NCBI GenBank assembly: GCA_012274175.1
Contig: JAAOZZ010000461.1
Location: forward strand, 1 to 5,565
Source of the DNA: Betaproteobacteria bacterium
GTDB taxonomy: Bacteria; Pseudomonadota; Gammaproteobacteria; Burkholderiales; Usitatibacteraceae
Reading direction: 5' to 3'
DNA: 5,565 bases
Under the pieces are notes generated by a model. The model was not told the origin of the DNA and ran no database searches. It worked only from the letters and a program-made list of their open reading frames with translations. Both the position numbers and the translations under genes were made by a program. This document shows, one piece after another, positions 1-5,565 of the stretch (its first letter is position 1; every line of letters begins with the position of its first letter).

Positions 1-2
1 AG

Positions 3-194
3 CGCCACTGCAACGATGGCAAGGTTTCACTGGACCTTGCAAAACCCGCGTTGCCGGCGCGGGTGCCCGTCGTGCCGATGCTGCGGGTGGATGCCCTCGA
101 GCCGGTGGCGCTGCGCGCGCCGGCGTTCGATTCCCCGTACTCCTTCGCGGGACCCGCGCCGCCCCTCATCGGCTCCACCGTCCTTCGTATCTGA
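3..194 (+). CDS. 3' end of an unidentified small-protein gene upstream of the efflux operon (5' partial)
   Basis: An open frame enters from the left edge and ends at TGA 192-194, giving 63 visible residues that begin RHCNDGKVSLDLAKPA and end PPLIGSTVLRI. The third codon position is almost always G or C, as in the genes downstream, while the other two + frames over this stretch give Arg/Cys- or Arg/Ala-rich shadow peptides, so this frame is probably real. The visible part is rich in Pro, Ala and Val, has one Cys and one His near its start (HCND) and has no long hydrophobic stretch. I do not recognise a domain. It lies 67 nt before the TolC-family gene on the same strand and may be the first gene of the operon. 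In Cupriavidus metallidurans the cus and sil clusters begin with a small gene (cusD/silD), and czc clusters have the small czcI; equivalence by position is only a guess. The start codon and any signal peptide lie outside the window. Confidence 0.62.
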   Translation, partial: RHCNDGKVSLDLAKPALPARVPVVPMLRVDALEPVALRAPAFDSPYSFAGPAPPLIGSTVLRI

Positions 195-213
195 TCCTCC
201 GGCAGGTGTTGGC

Positions 214-237
214 CGGCCCCCGTCCCCCCCGGGGCCG
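214..237 (+). other. GC-only inverted repeat in the gap before the TolC-family gene
   Basis: CGGCCCC at 214-220 is complemented by GGGGCCG at 231-237, giving a 7-bp all-G/C stem with a 10-nt C-rich loop. It sits between the stop of the upstream gene (194) and the ribosome binding site of the next gene (253-257). No T-tract follows, so it is not a standard intrinsic terminator. It could be an mRNA stability or attenuation element, or simply a chance pairing in very GC-rich DNA. The rest of the 195-261 gap shows no convincing -35/-10 pair or metal-regulator operator. Confidence 0.3.
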
Positions 238-252
238 TCGATCCACCATTCC

Positions 253-257
253 GGAGG
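253..257 (+). promoter_or_regulatory. Ribosome binding site of the TolC-family gene
   Basis: GGAGG is placed 4 nt before ATG 262. This strong Shine-Dalgarno match decides the start: the frame stays open upstream to position 16, but the residues before 262 are Arg/Cys/Pro-rich and overlap another credible coding frame, whereas the 262 start gives an immediate, good signal peptide. Confidence 0.7.
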
Positions 258-261
258 TTCC

Positions 262-1530
262 ATGTCGACTGCCTTTCCGATCCGCCGTGCGCGGATTCCC
301 CTTGCGCTCCTCGCCGCCGCCCTCGCATGGGCGCCGGCCTTCGCCGCGCCGCCGATTTCCCTCGCGGAGGCGCTCGCCATCGCCCAGTTCCGCTCGCCGC
401 AGCTGGCAGCCCAGCAGGCGTCCGCGCGCGCGGCCGAGGCCCTCGTTCCCGCCGCGGGCGAGAACCCGGACCCGCAGCTTTTCTTCGGGCTCGAGAACGT
501 GCCGGCCGAGGGCGGCGACCGCTGGAACGTGAACGCCGATTTCATGACCATGAAGCGCGTGGGCGTGATGCAGCAGTTCGTGCGCTCCGGCAAGCTCGAG
601 GAGCGTTCGGCCAGGGCCGTCGCGGAATCGAGGCGGGAAGCCGCCGTGGTCGAGATGCAGCGCGCGGACCTCGAGCGCGACGTGGCGGTGGCCTGGTTCG
701 ACCGCTATTACGCCGAGCGGTCGCTCGCCCTCGTCGATGCGCTCCTCTCGGAGACCGCGCTCGAATCGGGCGCGGCCACCGCCCAACTCGCCGCGGGCAA
801 GTCCGGCAGCGCGGAGGCGATCGCCGTGCGCTCGGCCCGAGCCGCCCTCGAGGATCGCAAGCTCGAGATCGACGGCCGGGCGCAGCGCGCGGCGGCGATG
901 CTCGAGCGCTGGCTCGGGGATGCGGGCGAGCGGGCGCCGGGCGCCGCACCCGACGTGACGAAGCTCGCGCACCATGGGATGCTGCAGACCGGCCTCGAGG
1001 GACACCCGCACCTCGCGATGTACGCGCCCATGGAAGCGGCGGCCGAAGCGGAGGTGAAGCTCGCCGAAGCGGCCAAGCTGCCCGACTGGAGCGTGGAGCT
1101 CTCGTACGCGCAACGCGGACCCGGCTTCGACAACATGGTCTCCGTCATGGTGCGCGTGGACCTGCCGATCTTCGGTTCCCGGCGGCAGGACCCGGTGATC
1201 CTGTCGAAGGAGCGCAGCCTCGAGCAGGTGCGCGCCCAGGCCGAGGAAGCGAAGCGCCGCCACCTGGCCGAGATCCGCACCTCGACGGTGGACTGGAACA
1301 TCGCCCGCGAGCGCCTCGAGCGCCAGAAGCGGGACATCGTCCCCCTCGCCGAGGAGCGCGCACGCCTCGCGCAGTCGGCCTACGCGGGCGGCCGCGCCGA
1401 TCTCGCTGCGGTGTTCGACGCGCGCCGCGCCGCCCTCGAAGCGCGCCTCGGAGCCATCGCCGCCGAAGCCGAGCTCGCCCGCGCCTGGGCGCAGCTCGCC
1501 TACCTCGTTCCCGAAAGGACCGCGCCATGA
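262..1530 (+). CDS. cusC: TolC-family outer-membrane efflux channel (CusC role)
   Basis: This is the outer-membrane exit duct of a CusCBA-type complex, a 422-residue protein expected to form a trimeric beta-barrel plus periplasmic alpha-tunnel that docks with the adaptor encoded next. Residues 1-28 look like a Sec signal peptide: Arg at 8, 9 and 11, a hydrophobic core [12 protein letters not shown], and a cleavage site after AFA (26-28). Two outer-membrane-efflux repeats follow, roughly 32-215 (starting [11 protein letters not shown]) and 245-420. The second contains HPHLAMYAP (about 248) and [12 protein letters not shown] (from 275), then [13 protein letters not shown], typical of TolC-family partners of heavy-metal RND pumps. 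Most of the rest is Ala/Glu/Arg-rich helix with coiled-coil character. Unlike E. coli CusC (about 457 residues, lipid-anchored) it is shorter and has no cysteine, so no lipobox. Its stop overlaps the cusB start by 4 nt. The symbol is given for its operon role; family membership is firm, but the substrate comes from context. Confidence 0.93.
   Translation: MSTAFPIRRARIPLALLAAALAWAPAFAAPPISLAEALAIAQFRSPQLAAQQASARAAEALVPAAGENPDPQLFFGLENVPAEGGDRWNVNADFMTMKRVGVMQQFVRSGKLEERSARAVAESRREAAVVEMQRADLERDVAVAWFDRYYAERSLALVDALLSETALESGAATAQLAAGKSGSAEAIAVRSARAALEDRKLEIDGRAQRAAAMLERWLGDAGERAPGAAPDVTKLAHHGMLQTGLEGHPHLAMYAPMEAAAEAEVKLAEAAKLPDWSVELSYAQRGPGFDNMVSVMVRVDLPIFGSRRQDPVILSKERSLEQVRAQAEEAKRRHLAEIRTSTVDWNIARERLERQKRDIVPLAEERARLAQSAYAGGRADLAAVFDARRAALEARLGAIAAEAELARAWAQLAYLVPERTAP
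1514..1519 (+). promoter_or_regulatory. Ribosome binding site of cusB, inside the 3' end of the TolC-family gene
   Basis: AAAGGA lies 7 nt before ATG 1527, within the last codons of the preceding gene. With the ATGA overlap at 1527-1530 it fixes the adaptor start and fits translational coupling. The same frame is open much further upstream (to 327), but that part overlaps the channel gene and reads as Arg-rich shadow. Confidence 0.6.
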
Positions 1531-3053
1531 GCCGCAATCCCGTCATCCTCGCCGTGGGGGCCGCGGCCCTCGTCGCCCTCGGAGCCGCGGGCGGCACCTG
1601 GTGGGCCCAGCGCTCGATGTCCCACGAAGCCGCGGCCGCGCCGCAGGCCGCGGCCGCGCAACCGGCCGCCGCCGCGCCCGCGAAGACGATTCTCTACTGG
1701 CACGACCCGATGTACCCGCAGCAGAGATTCGACAAGCCGGGCAAGTCGCCCTACATGGACATGGACCTCGTGCCGGTCTACGCCGAGGGCGAGGATGCCC
1801 CCGCGGTCGGCGTGAAAGTGAGCCCCCAGCTCGTGCAGAACCTGGGCGTGCGCACGGCGCTGGCCGAGAAGGGGCGGCTCGAGGAAAGCGTGGACGCGGT
1901 CGGCACCATCGCCTTCGACGAGCGCGCCGTGGCGCTGGTGCAGGCGCGCACCGCCGCCTACGTGGAACAGCTCTTCGTGCGCGCACCCCTCGATCCGGTG
2001 CGCAAGGGCGAGCCCCTCGCGCGCCTCTTCGTGCCCGACTGGGCCGGGGCGCAGCAGGAATACCTGGCGCTCAAGGCGAGCACGATGCCCGGCGCGTCGG
2101 AGCTGGCCGCGGCCGCGCGCAACCGCCTGCTGCTGCTCGGCATGACCGAAGAGCAGGTGCGCGCGGTGGATCGCGACGGCGCGCCCGTCACCCGCGTGAC
2201 GCTCGCCTCGCCCGTGGACGGCGTGGTGGGCGAGCTCGGCGCGCGCCAGGGGATGAGCGTGATGCCGGGCGCGACGCTCTTCCGCCTGAACGGTCTCGCG
2301 ACCGTATGGGTGAACCTGGACATTCCCGAAGCGCTCGCGGGCGCGGTGCGCCCGGGTGCCGCGATCGTCGCGAGCGTTCCCGCCTATCCCGGAGAGAAGT
2401 TTGCCGGTCGGGTCTCCGCGGTGCTGCCCGAAGTGAACGCCGCCACGCGCACGCTGCGCGCTCGGGTGGAGCTCGCCAATCCCGGGGCACGCTTGAAACC
2501 CGGCATGTTCGCCACGGTCGCCATCGCCCCGCGGCAATCCCGGGAGGCGGTGCTCGTTCCCAGCGAGGCGATCATCGCGACCGGCGAGCGCACGGTGGTC
2601 ATCGTCGATCGCGGCGAAGGCCGCTTCGAGCCCGTCACGGTGAAGACGGGACGCGACGAAGGCGGGCGCACCGAGATCCTCGAGGGGATCGCGGCGGGCA
2701 CGCGAGTGGTGGCCTCGGGCCAATTCCTCATCGATTCCGAGGCGAACCTGCGCGGCGTGGAGCGCCGCATGGAAGCCCCGAGCCCGGGACCGGCCGCTTC
2801 GGCGTCCGCCGGATCACCCCGGTATCACGCCGAGGGCCGCCTCGAAAAGGTCGGCGACGGCATGCTCACCATCTCCCACGGACCGGTGGCGGCGCTCAAG
2901 TGGCCCGCGATGACCATGGATTTCGCGGCGCCGAAATCGGGACTGCCGGCGGGCCTCGCCGCGGGCGACGCGATCGGCTTCGACTTCGTGCAATCCGCCG
3001 ATGGGGGATTCGAGGCGACGCGCATCGAGCGCAAGCCGCGAGGCACGCCATGA
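1527..3053 (+). CDS. cusB: CusB-type periplasmic adaptor with fused C-terminal CusF-like copper-binding domain
   Basis: This is the membrane-fusion subunit that bridges the inner-membrane pump and the outer-membrane channel and delivers Cu(I)/Ag(I). The 508-residue protein has a hydrophobic N-terminal anchor or signal at about 6-23 without a lipobox Cys, then an Ala/Pro linker (35-52). A heavy-metal-binding segment follows (about 54-85, [10 protein letters not shown]...MDMDLVP); its M62, M77 and M79 have the spacing of the three metal-binding Met of E. coli CusB. The adaptor core runs from about 90 to 412: split barrel-sandwich halves (near 133-171 and 221-254, [16 protein letters not shown]), a short helical hairpin between them, a beta-barrel (about 255-335, including RLKPGMF) and a membrane-proximal part. 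After a Pro/Ser/Ala linker (415-431) comes a CusF-like domain (433-504) with H451, W459, M462 and M464 in WPAMTM context, matching CusF's H36, W44, M47 and M49. E. coli CusB has about 407 residues; the extra length is mostly this fusion. The gene overlaps both neighbours by 4 nt. Confidence 0.96.
   Translation: MSRNPVILAVGAAALVALGAAGGTWWAQRSMSHEAAAAPQAAAAQPAAAAPAKTILYWHDPMYPQQRFDKPGKSPYMDMDLVPVYAEGEDAPAVGVKVSPQLVQNLGVRTALAEKGRLEESVDAVGTIAFDERAVALVQARTAAYVEQLFVRAPLDPVRKGEPLARLFVPDWAGAQQEYLALKASTMPGASELAAAARNRLLLLGMTEEQVRAVDRDGAPVTRVTLASPVDGVVGELGARQGMSVMPGATLFRLNGLATVWVNLDIPEALAGAVRPGAAIVASVPAYPGEKFAGRVSAVLPEVNAATRTLRARVELANPGARLKPGMFATVAIAPRQSREAVLVPSEAIIATGERTVVIVDRGEGRFEPVTVKTGRDEGGRTEILEGIAAGTRVVASGQFLIDSEANLRGVERRMEAPSPGPAASASAGSPRYHAEGRLEKVGDGMLTISHGPVAALKWPAMTMDFAAPKSGLPAGLAAGDAIGFDFVQSADGGFEATRIERKPRGTP
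1629..1659 (+). repeat. 13-bp direct repeat encoding the Ala-rich linker of CusB
   Basis: GCCGCGGCCGCGC occurs at 1629-1641 and again at 1647-1659, offset by 18 nt (six codons). Both copies code for runs of four alanines in the linker between the N-terminal anchor and the metal-binding segment. This is low-complexity linker DNA, likely prone to in-frame slippage that changes linker length; no separate function is implied. Confidence 0.6.
3040..3043 (+). promoter_or_regulatory. Ribosome binding site of cusA, inside the 3' end of cusB
   Basis: GAGG is placed 6 nt before ATG 3050, within the last codons of cusB. It is modest in strength, but together with the ATGA overlap at 3050-3053 it supports the start and coupled translation. 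The resulting protein start, [14 protein letters not shown], is typical of CusA/CzcA-family pumps. Confidence 0.55.
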
Positions 3054-5565
3054 TCGCGCGGCTCATCCGCTGGTCCCTCGCCAACCGCTTCCTGGTGCTG
3101 CTCGCCGCCGTCGGCGTGGCCGCCTGGGGCGCGTGGTCCCTCGCCCGCACGCCGCTGGATGCGCTGCCGGACTTGTCCGACGTGCAGGTGATCATCCGCA
3201 CGAGCTATCCGGGCCAGGCGCCGCGCGTGGTGGAGGACCAGGTGACCTATCCGCTCACCACCACCATGATGTCGGTGCCGGGCGCCAAGGTGGTGCGGGG
3301 CTTCTCGTTCTTCGGCGATTCCTTCGTCTACGTACTGTTCGAGGACGGCACCGACCTCTACTGGGCGCGCTCACGCGTGCTCGAGTACCTGAACCAGGTG
3401 CAGTCGCGCCTGCCCGCCCAGGCGAAAGCGGTGCTCGGTCCCGACGCGACGGGCGTGGGTTGGATCTACGAGTACGCCCTCGTCGATCGCACCGGCCGCC
3501 ACGACCTGGGGGAGCTGCGCGCGATCCAGGACTGGTTCCTCAAGTACGAGCTGAAGAGCGTGCCCGACGTGGCGGAAGTCGCCACCATCGGCGGCATGGT
3601 GCGCGAGTACCAGGTGGTGCTCGACCCGGATCGCCTGCGCGCCTACGGCATCACCCAGGGGCGGGTCATCGCCGCGATCGAGAACGCCAATCGCGAGACG
3701 GGCGGCGCGGTGCTCGAGATGGGAGAGGCGGAATACATGATTCGCTCGAACGGCTACCTGAAGGGCCTCGGGGATTTCCGCGCGATCCCGCTTTCCGTGA
3801 GCGACGCCGGCACGCCCGTCACCCTGGGCGACGTGGCGCGCATTCAGATGGGCCCGGAGATGCGCCGCGGCATCGCCGAGCTCGACGGCCAGGGCGAGGT
3901 GGTGGGCGGCGTGGTGATCATGCGCACCGGGCGCAACGCGCTCGCCACCATCGACGCGGTGAAGGCCAAGCTCGAGGCGCTGAAGCCGGGCCTGCCCGCG
4001 GGCGTCGAGATCGTCCCGACCTACGACCGCTCGCAGCTGATCCACCGGGCGGTCGCGAACCTCGAGGAGAAGCTGGTCGAGGAATTCGTCATTGTGGCGC
4101 TCGTATGCTTCGTGTTCCTGTTCCACCTGCGCTCGGCGCTGGTGGCCGTGGTGGCGCTCCCGCTCGGCGTGCTGGCCGCGTTCGGTGTCATGCATTGGCA
4201 GGGCATCAACGCGAACCTGATGTCGCTCGGGGGCATCGCGATCGCCATCGGCGCGATGGTGGACGCGGCGGTGGTGATGATCGAGAACGCGCACCGCCAC
4301 CTCGAGCGCTGGCGGCACGCCCACCCCGGCGAGACCATCGCGGGAGACGCGCGGTGGGCCATCGTGGGAGAGGCTGCGGCGGAAGTAGGACCCGCGCTCT
4401 TCTTCAGCCTGCTCGTGATCACGCTCTCGTTCATCCCCATCTTCAGCCTCGAGGCGCAGGAAGGGCGGCTCTTCTCGCCGCTCGCGTTCACCAAGACCTA
4501 CGCCATGGCGGCCGCGGCGGGCATCTCCGTGACCCTCGTGCCGGTGCTGATGGGCTACCTCATCCGCGGGCGCATCGCCGACGAGGCGGCCAATCCGGTG
4601 AACCGCGTCCTCGTGGGGCTCTATCGCCCGGTCCTGGAGCGCGTGCTGCGCCATCCATGGACGACGCTCGCCGTGGCCGCACTGGCGGTGCTCGTCACCG
4701 CGTGGCCGATCTCGCGCCTCGGCGGCGAGTTCCTTCCGCCCCTGGACGAGGGCGACCTGCTCTACATGCCTTCCGCGTTGCCGGGGCTCTCCGCCGCCAA
4801 GGCCTCGGAGCTGCTGCAGCGCACCGATCGGCTCATCCGCCAGGTGCCCGAGGTGCAGCGCGTGTTCGGCAAGGCCGGGCGCGCGGAAAGCGCCACCGAC
4901 CCGGCGCCCCTCGAGATGTTCGAGACCACGATCCAGTTCAAGCCGAAGGGCGAGTGGCGAGCGGGCATGACGACCGAGAAGCTGGTCGAGGAGCTCGACC
5001 GCACGGTGCGGGTCCCGGGGCTCACGAACCTGTGGATCCCCCCGATTAGGAATCGCATCGACATGCTCGCCACCGGCATCAAGAGTCCCGTGGGGATCAA
5101 GGTGTCGGGCCCCGACCTCGCCCAGCTCGACCGCATCACCGGCGAGATCGAGCGGGTGGTGAAGGGCGTGCCGGGCGTCACCTCGGCCTTCGCCGAGCGC
5201 CTCACGGGCGGGCGCTACGTGGACATCGCCATCGACCGGCGCGCTGCCGGCCGCTATGGGCTCAATGTCTCCGACGTGCAGTCGATCGTGGCTTCGGCCA
5301 TCGGCGGCGAGACCGTGGGCGAGACCGTGGAGGGATTGCAGCGCTTTCCCATCAGCGTGCGCTACCCGCGGGAGCTGCGCGATTCCGTGGACAAGCTGCG
5401 AGCGCTTCCGGTGGTGACGGAGCGCGGCGCCCAGATACCGCTGGGCACCATAGCCGACATCCGCATCGCCGACGGCCCGCCGATGCTCAAGAGCGAGCAC
5501 GCGCGCCCCTCGCGCTGGGTCTACGTGGCCCTTCGCGGACGCGACCTGCGCTCCGCCGTGGAGGA
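3050..5565 (+). CDS. cusA: CusA-type Cu(I)/Ag(I) RND efflux pump, HME4 class (3' partial)
   Basis: This is the proton-driven inner-membrane pump of the tripartite complex. The frame has no stop up to the window edge: 838 complete codons plus 2 nt, against about 1047 residues in E. coli CusA. TM1 is at about 9-29, then the first periplasmic porter region (about 30-340), TM2 (346-362), TM3 (367-385), TM4 (390-412), TM5 (447-466), TM6 (482-503), TM7 (about 538-556) and most of the second periplasmic region. TM4 reads [15 protein letters not shown], matching the HME4 (Cu/Ag) signature, with D405 and E412 as proton-relay residues. The three-Met periplasmic site is at M573 (LLYMPS), M623 (PLEMFE) and M672 (RIDMLA), the same numbers as in E. 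coli. Relay methionines M271, M391, M403, M410, M486 and M501 are present, but position 755 is Thr, not Met. The C-terminal transmembrane half, including the M1009 position, lies outside the window. The gene overlaps cusB by 4 nt. Confidence 0.97.
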   Translation, partial: MIARLIRWSLANRFLVLLAAVGVAAWGAWSLARTPLDALPDLSDVQVIIRTSYPGQAPRVVEDQVTYPLTTTMMSVPGAKVVRGFSFFGDSFVYVLFEDGTDLYWARSRVLEYLNQVQSRLPAQAKAVLGPDATGVGWIYEYALVDRTGRHDLGELRAIQDWFLKYELKSVPDVAEVATIGGMVREYQVVLDPDRLRAYGITQGRVIAAIENANRETGGAVLEMGEAEYMIRSNGYLKGLGDFRAIPLSVSDAGTPVTLGDVARIQMGPEMRRGIAELDGQGEVVGGVVIMRTGRNALATIDAVKAKLEALKPGLPAGVEIVPTYDRSQLIHRAVANLEEKLVEEFVIVALVCFVFLFHLRSALVAVVALPLGVLAAFGVMHWQGINANLMSLGGIAIAIGAMVDAAVVMIENAHRHLERWRHAHPGETIAGDARWAIVGEAAAEVGPALFFSLLVITLSFIPIFSLEAQEGRLFSPLAFTKTYAMAAAAGISVTLVPVLMGYLIRGRIADEAANPVNRVLVGLYRPVLERVLRHPWTTLAVAALAVLVTAWPISRLGGEFLPPLDEGDLLYMPSALPGLSAAKASELLQRTDRLIRQVPEVQRVFGKAGRAESATDPAPLEMFETTIQFKPKGEWRAGMTTEKLVEELDRTVRVPGLTNLWIPPIRNRIDMLATGIKSPVGIKVSGPDLAQLDRITGEIERVVKGVPGVTSAFAERLTGGRYVDIAIDRRAAGRYGLNVSDVQSIVASAIGGETVGETVEGLQRFPISVRYPRELRDSVDKLRALPVVTERGAQIPLGTIADIRIADGPPMLKSEHARPSRWVYVALRGRDLRSAVE
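5306..5329 (+). repeat. Perfect 12-bp tandem repeat within cusA
   Basis: GGCGAGACCGTG is repeated exactly, at 5306-5317 and 5318-5329, coding GETV twice (residues 753-756 and 757-760). The second copy is the conserved GETVEG segment of the family. The first occupies the place of GAMV in E. coli CusA, with no change in protein length. Confidence 0.75.

Noticed and set aside
19..40. Perfect inverted repeat GCAAGGT / ACCTTGC with an 8-nt spacer, resembling a MerR/CueR-type operator
   Set aside because: CueR-type sites run ACCTTnC...GnAAGGT; here the arms are in the opposite order. It lies inside the coding tail of the upstream gene, far from any start. A 7-bp dyad of this kind is expected by chance a few times in a window of this size.
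211..218. GGCCGGCC palindrome in the intergenic gap
   Set aside because: An 8-bp palindrome of G and C only is unremarkable at this base composition and is not tied to any known site here.
16..261. An 82-residue upstream extension of the TolC-family protein in the same frame
   Set aside because: The extension is Arg/Cys/Pro-rich, overlaps a more credible coding tail in another frame, and would bury the signal peptide. ATG 262 has a strong Shine-Dalgarno and starts directly at that signal peptide.
327..1526. Long upstream extension of the cusB frame inside the channel gene
   Set aside because: It reads as Arg/Gly/Ala-rich low-complexity peptide antiphase to a clear TolC-family protein. Such shadows are routine in very GC-rich DNA.
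3001..5049. A 682-codon + strand open frame overlapping the cusB end and most of cusA
   Set aside because: It is out of frame with the true CusA reading, Arg/Gly/Ala-rich and without recognisable motifs. The correct frame runs from 3050 to the window edge.
5039..5050. AGG codon next to a TAG string, at first sight a possible stop in cusA
   Set aside because: In the cusA frame the codons are CCC CCG ATT AGG, giving PPIR as in the conserved PPIRNRIDM segment. The TAG belongs to another frame.
3371..5500. A 709-codon open frame on the minus strand opposite cusA
   Set aside because: The translation is His/Arg/Gly/Leu-rich without domain features, and the + strand carries a residue-by-residue match to CusA. 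It is an antisense shadow caused by G/C-rich third codon positions.

Overview
The window is a very GC-rich, tightly packed stretch with all supported genes on the + strand. It carries most of a tripartite heavy-metal efflux operon of the Cus/Sil type, for Cu(I)/Ag(I) export across both membranes of a Gram-negative cell. The strong G/C bias at third codon positions and the close resemblance to Cus/Sil systems suggest a high-GC proteobacterium, most likely beta- (Burkholderiales/Rhodocyclales-like) or a related gammaproteobacterium. That placement is inference; no rRNA or other taxonomic marker is present.

Layout. Positions 3-194 hold the 3' end of a small upstream gene of unknown function. A 67-nt gap (195-261) follows, with a GC-rich inverted repeat and a good Shine-Dalgarno site but no recognisable promoter. 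Then come a TolC-family outer-membrane channel (262-1530, CusC role), a periplasmic adaptor (1527-3053, CusB), and an RND pump of the HME4 class (3050-end, CusA). CusA is cut by the window edge after 838 codons, at about 80% of the family's usual length. Both internal junctions are 4-nt ATGA stop/start overlaps, so the three proteins are probably translationally coupled.

How the parts work together. The adaptor carries two copper-handling modules: an N-terminal three-methionine heavy-metal-binding segment like that of E. coli CusB, and a C-terminal domain equivalent to the free E. coli chaperone CusF, fused in frame. The CusA segment keeps the three-methionine periplasmic site at the same residue numbers as E. 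coli (573, 623, 672) and the HME4 proton-relay motif around D405. One methionine of the periplasmic relay pair (M271-M755 in E. coli) is replaced by Thr, within a perfect 12-bp tandem repeat.

This is a recognisable, described kind of system, closest in architecture to the sil/cus operons of Cupriavidus metallidurans, where SilB also ends in a CusF-like domain. I see no evidence for a wholly undescribed system. The points most worth a second look are the CusB-CusF fusion, the CusA residue-755 substitution and the unidentified upstream gene.
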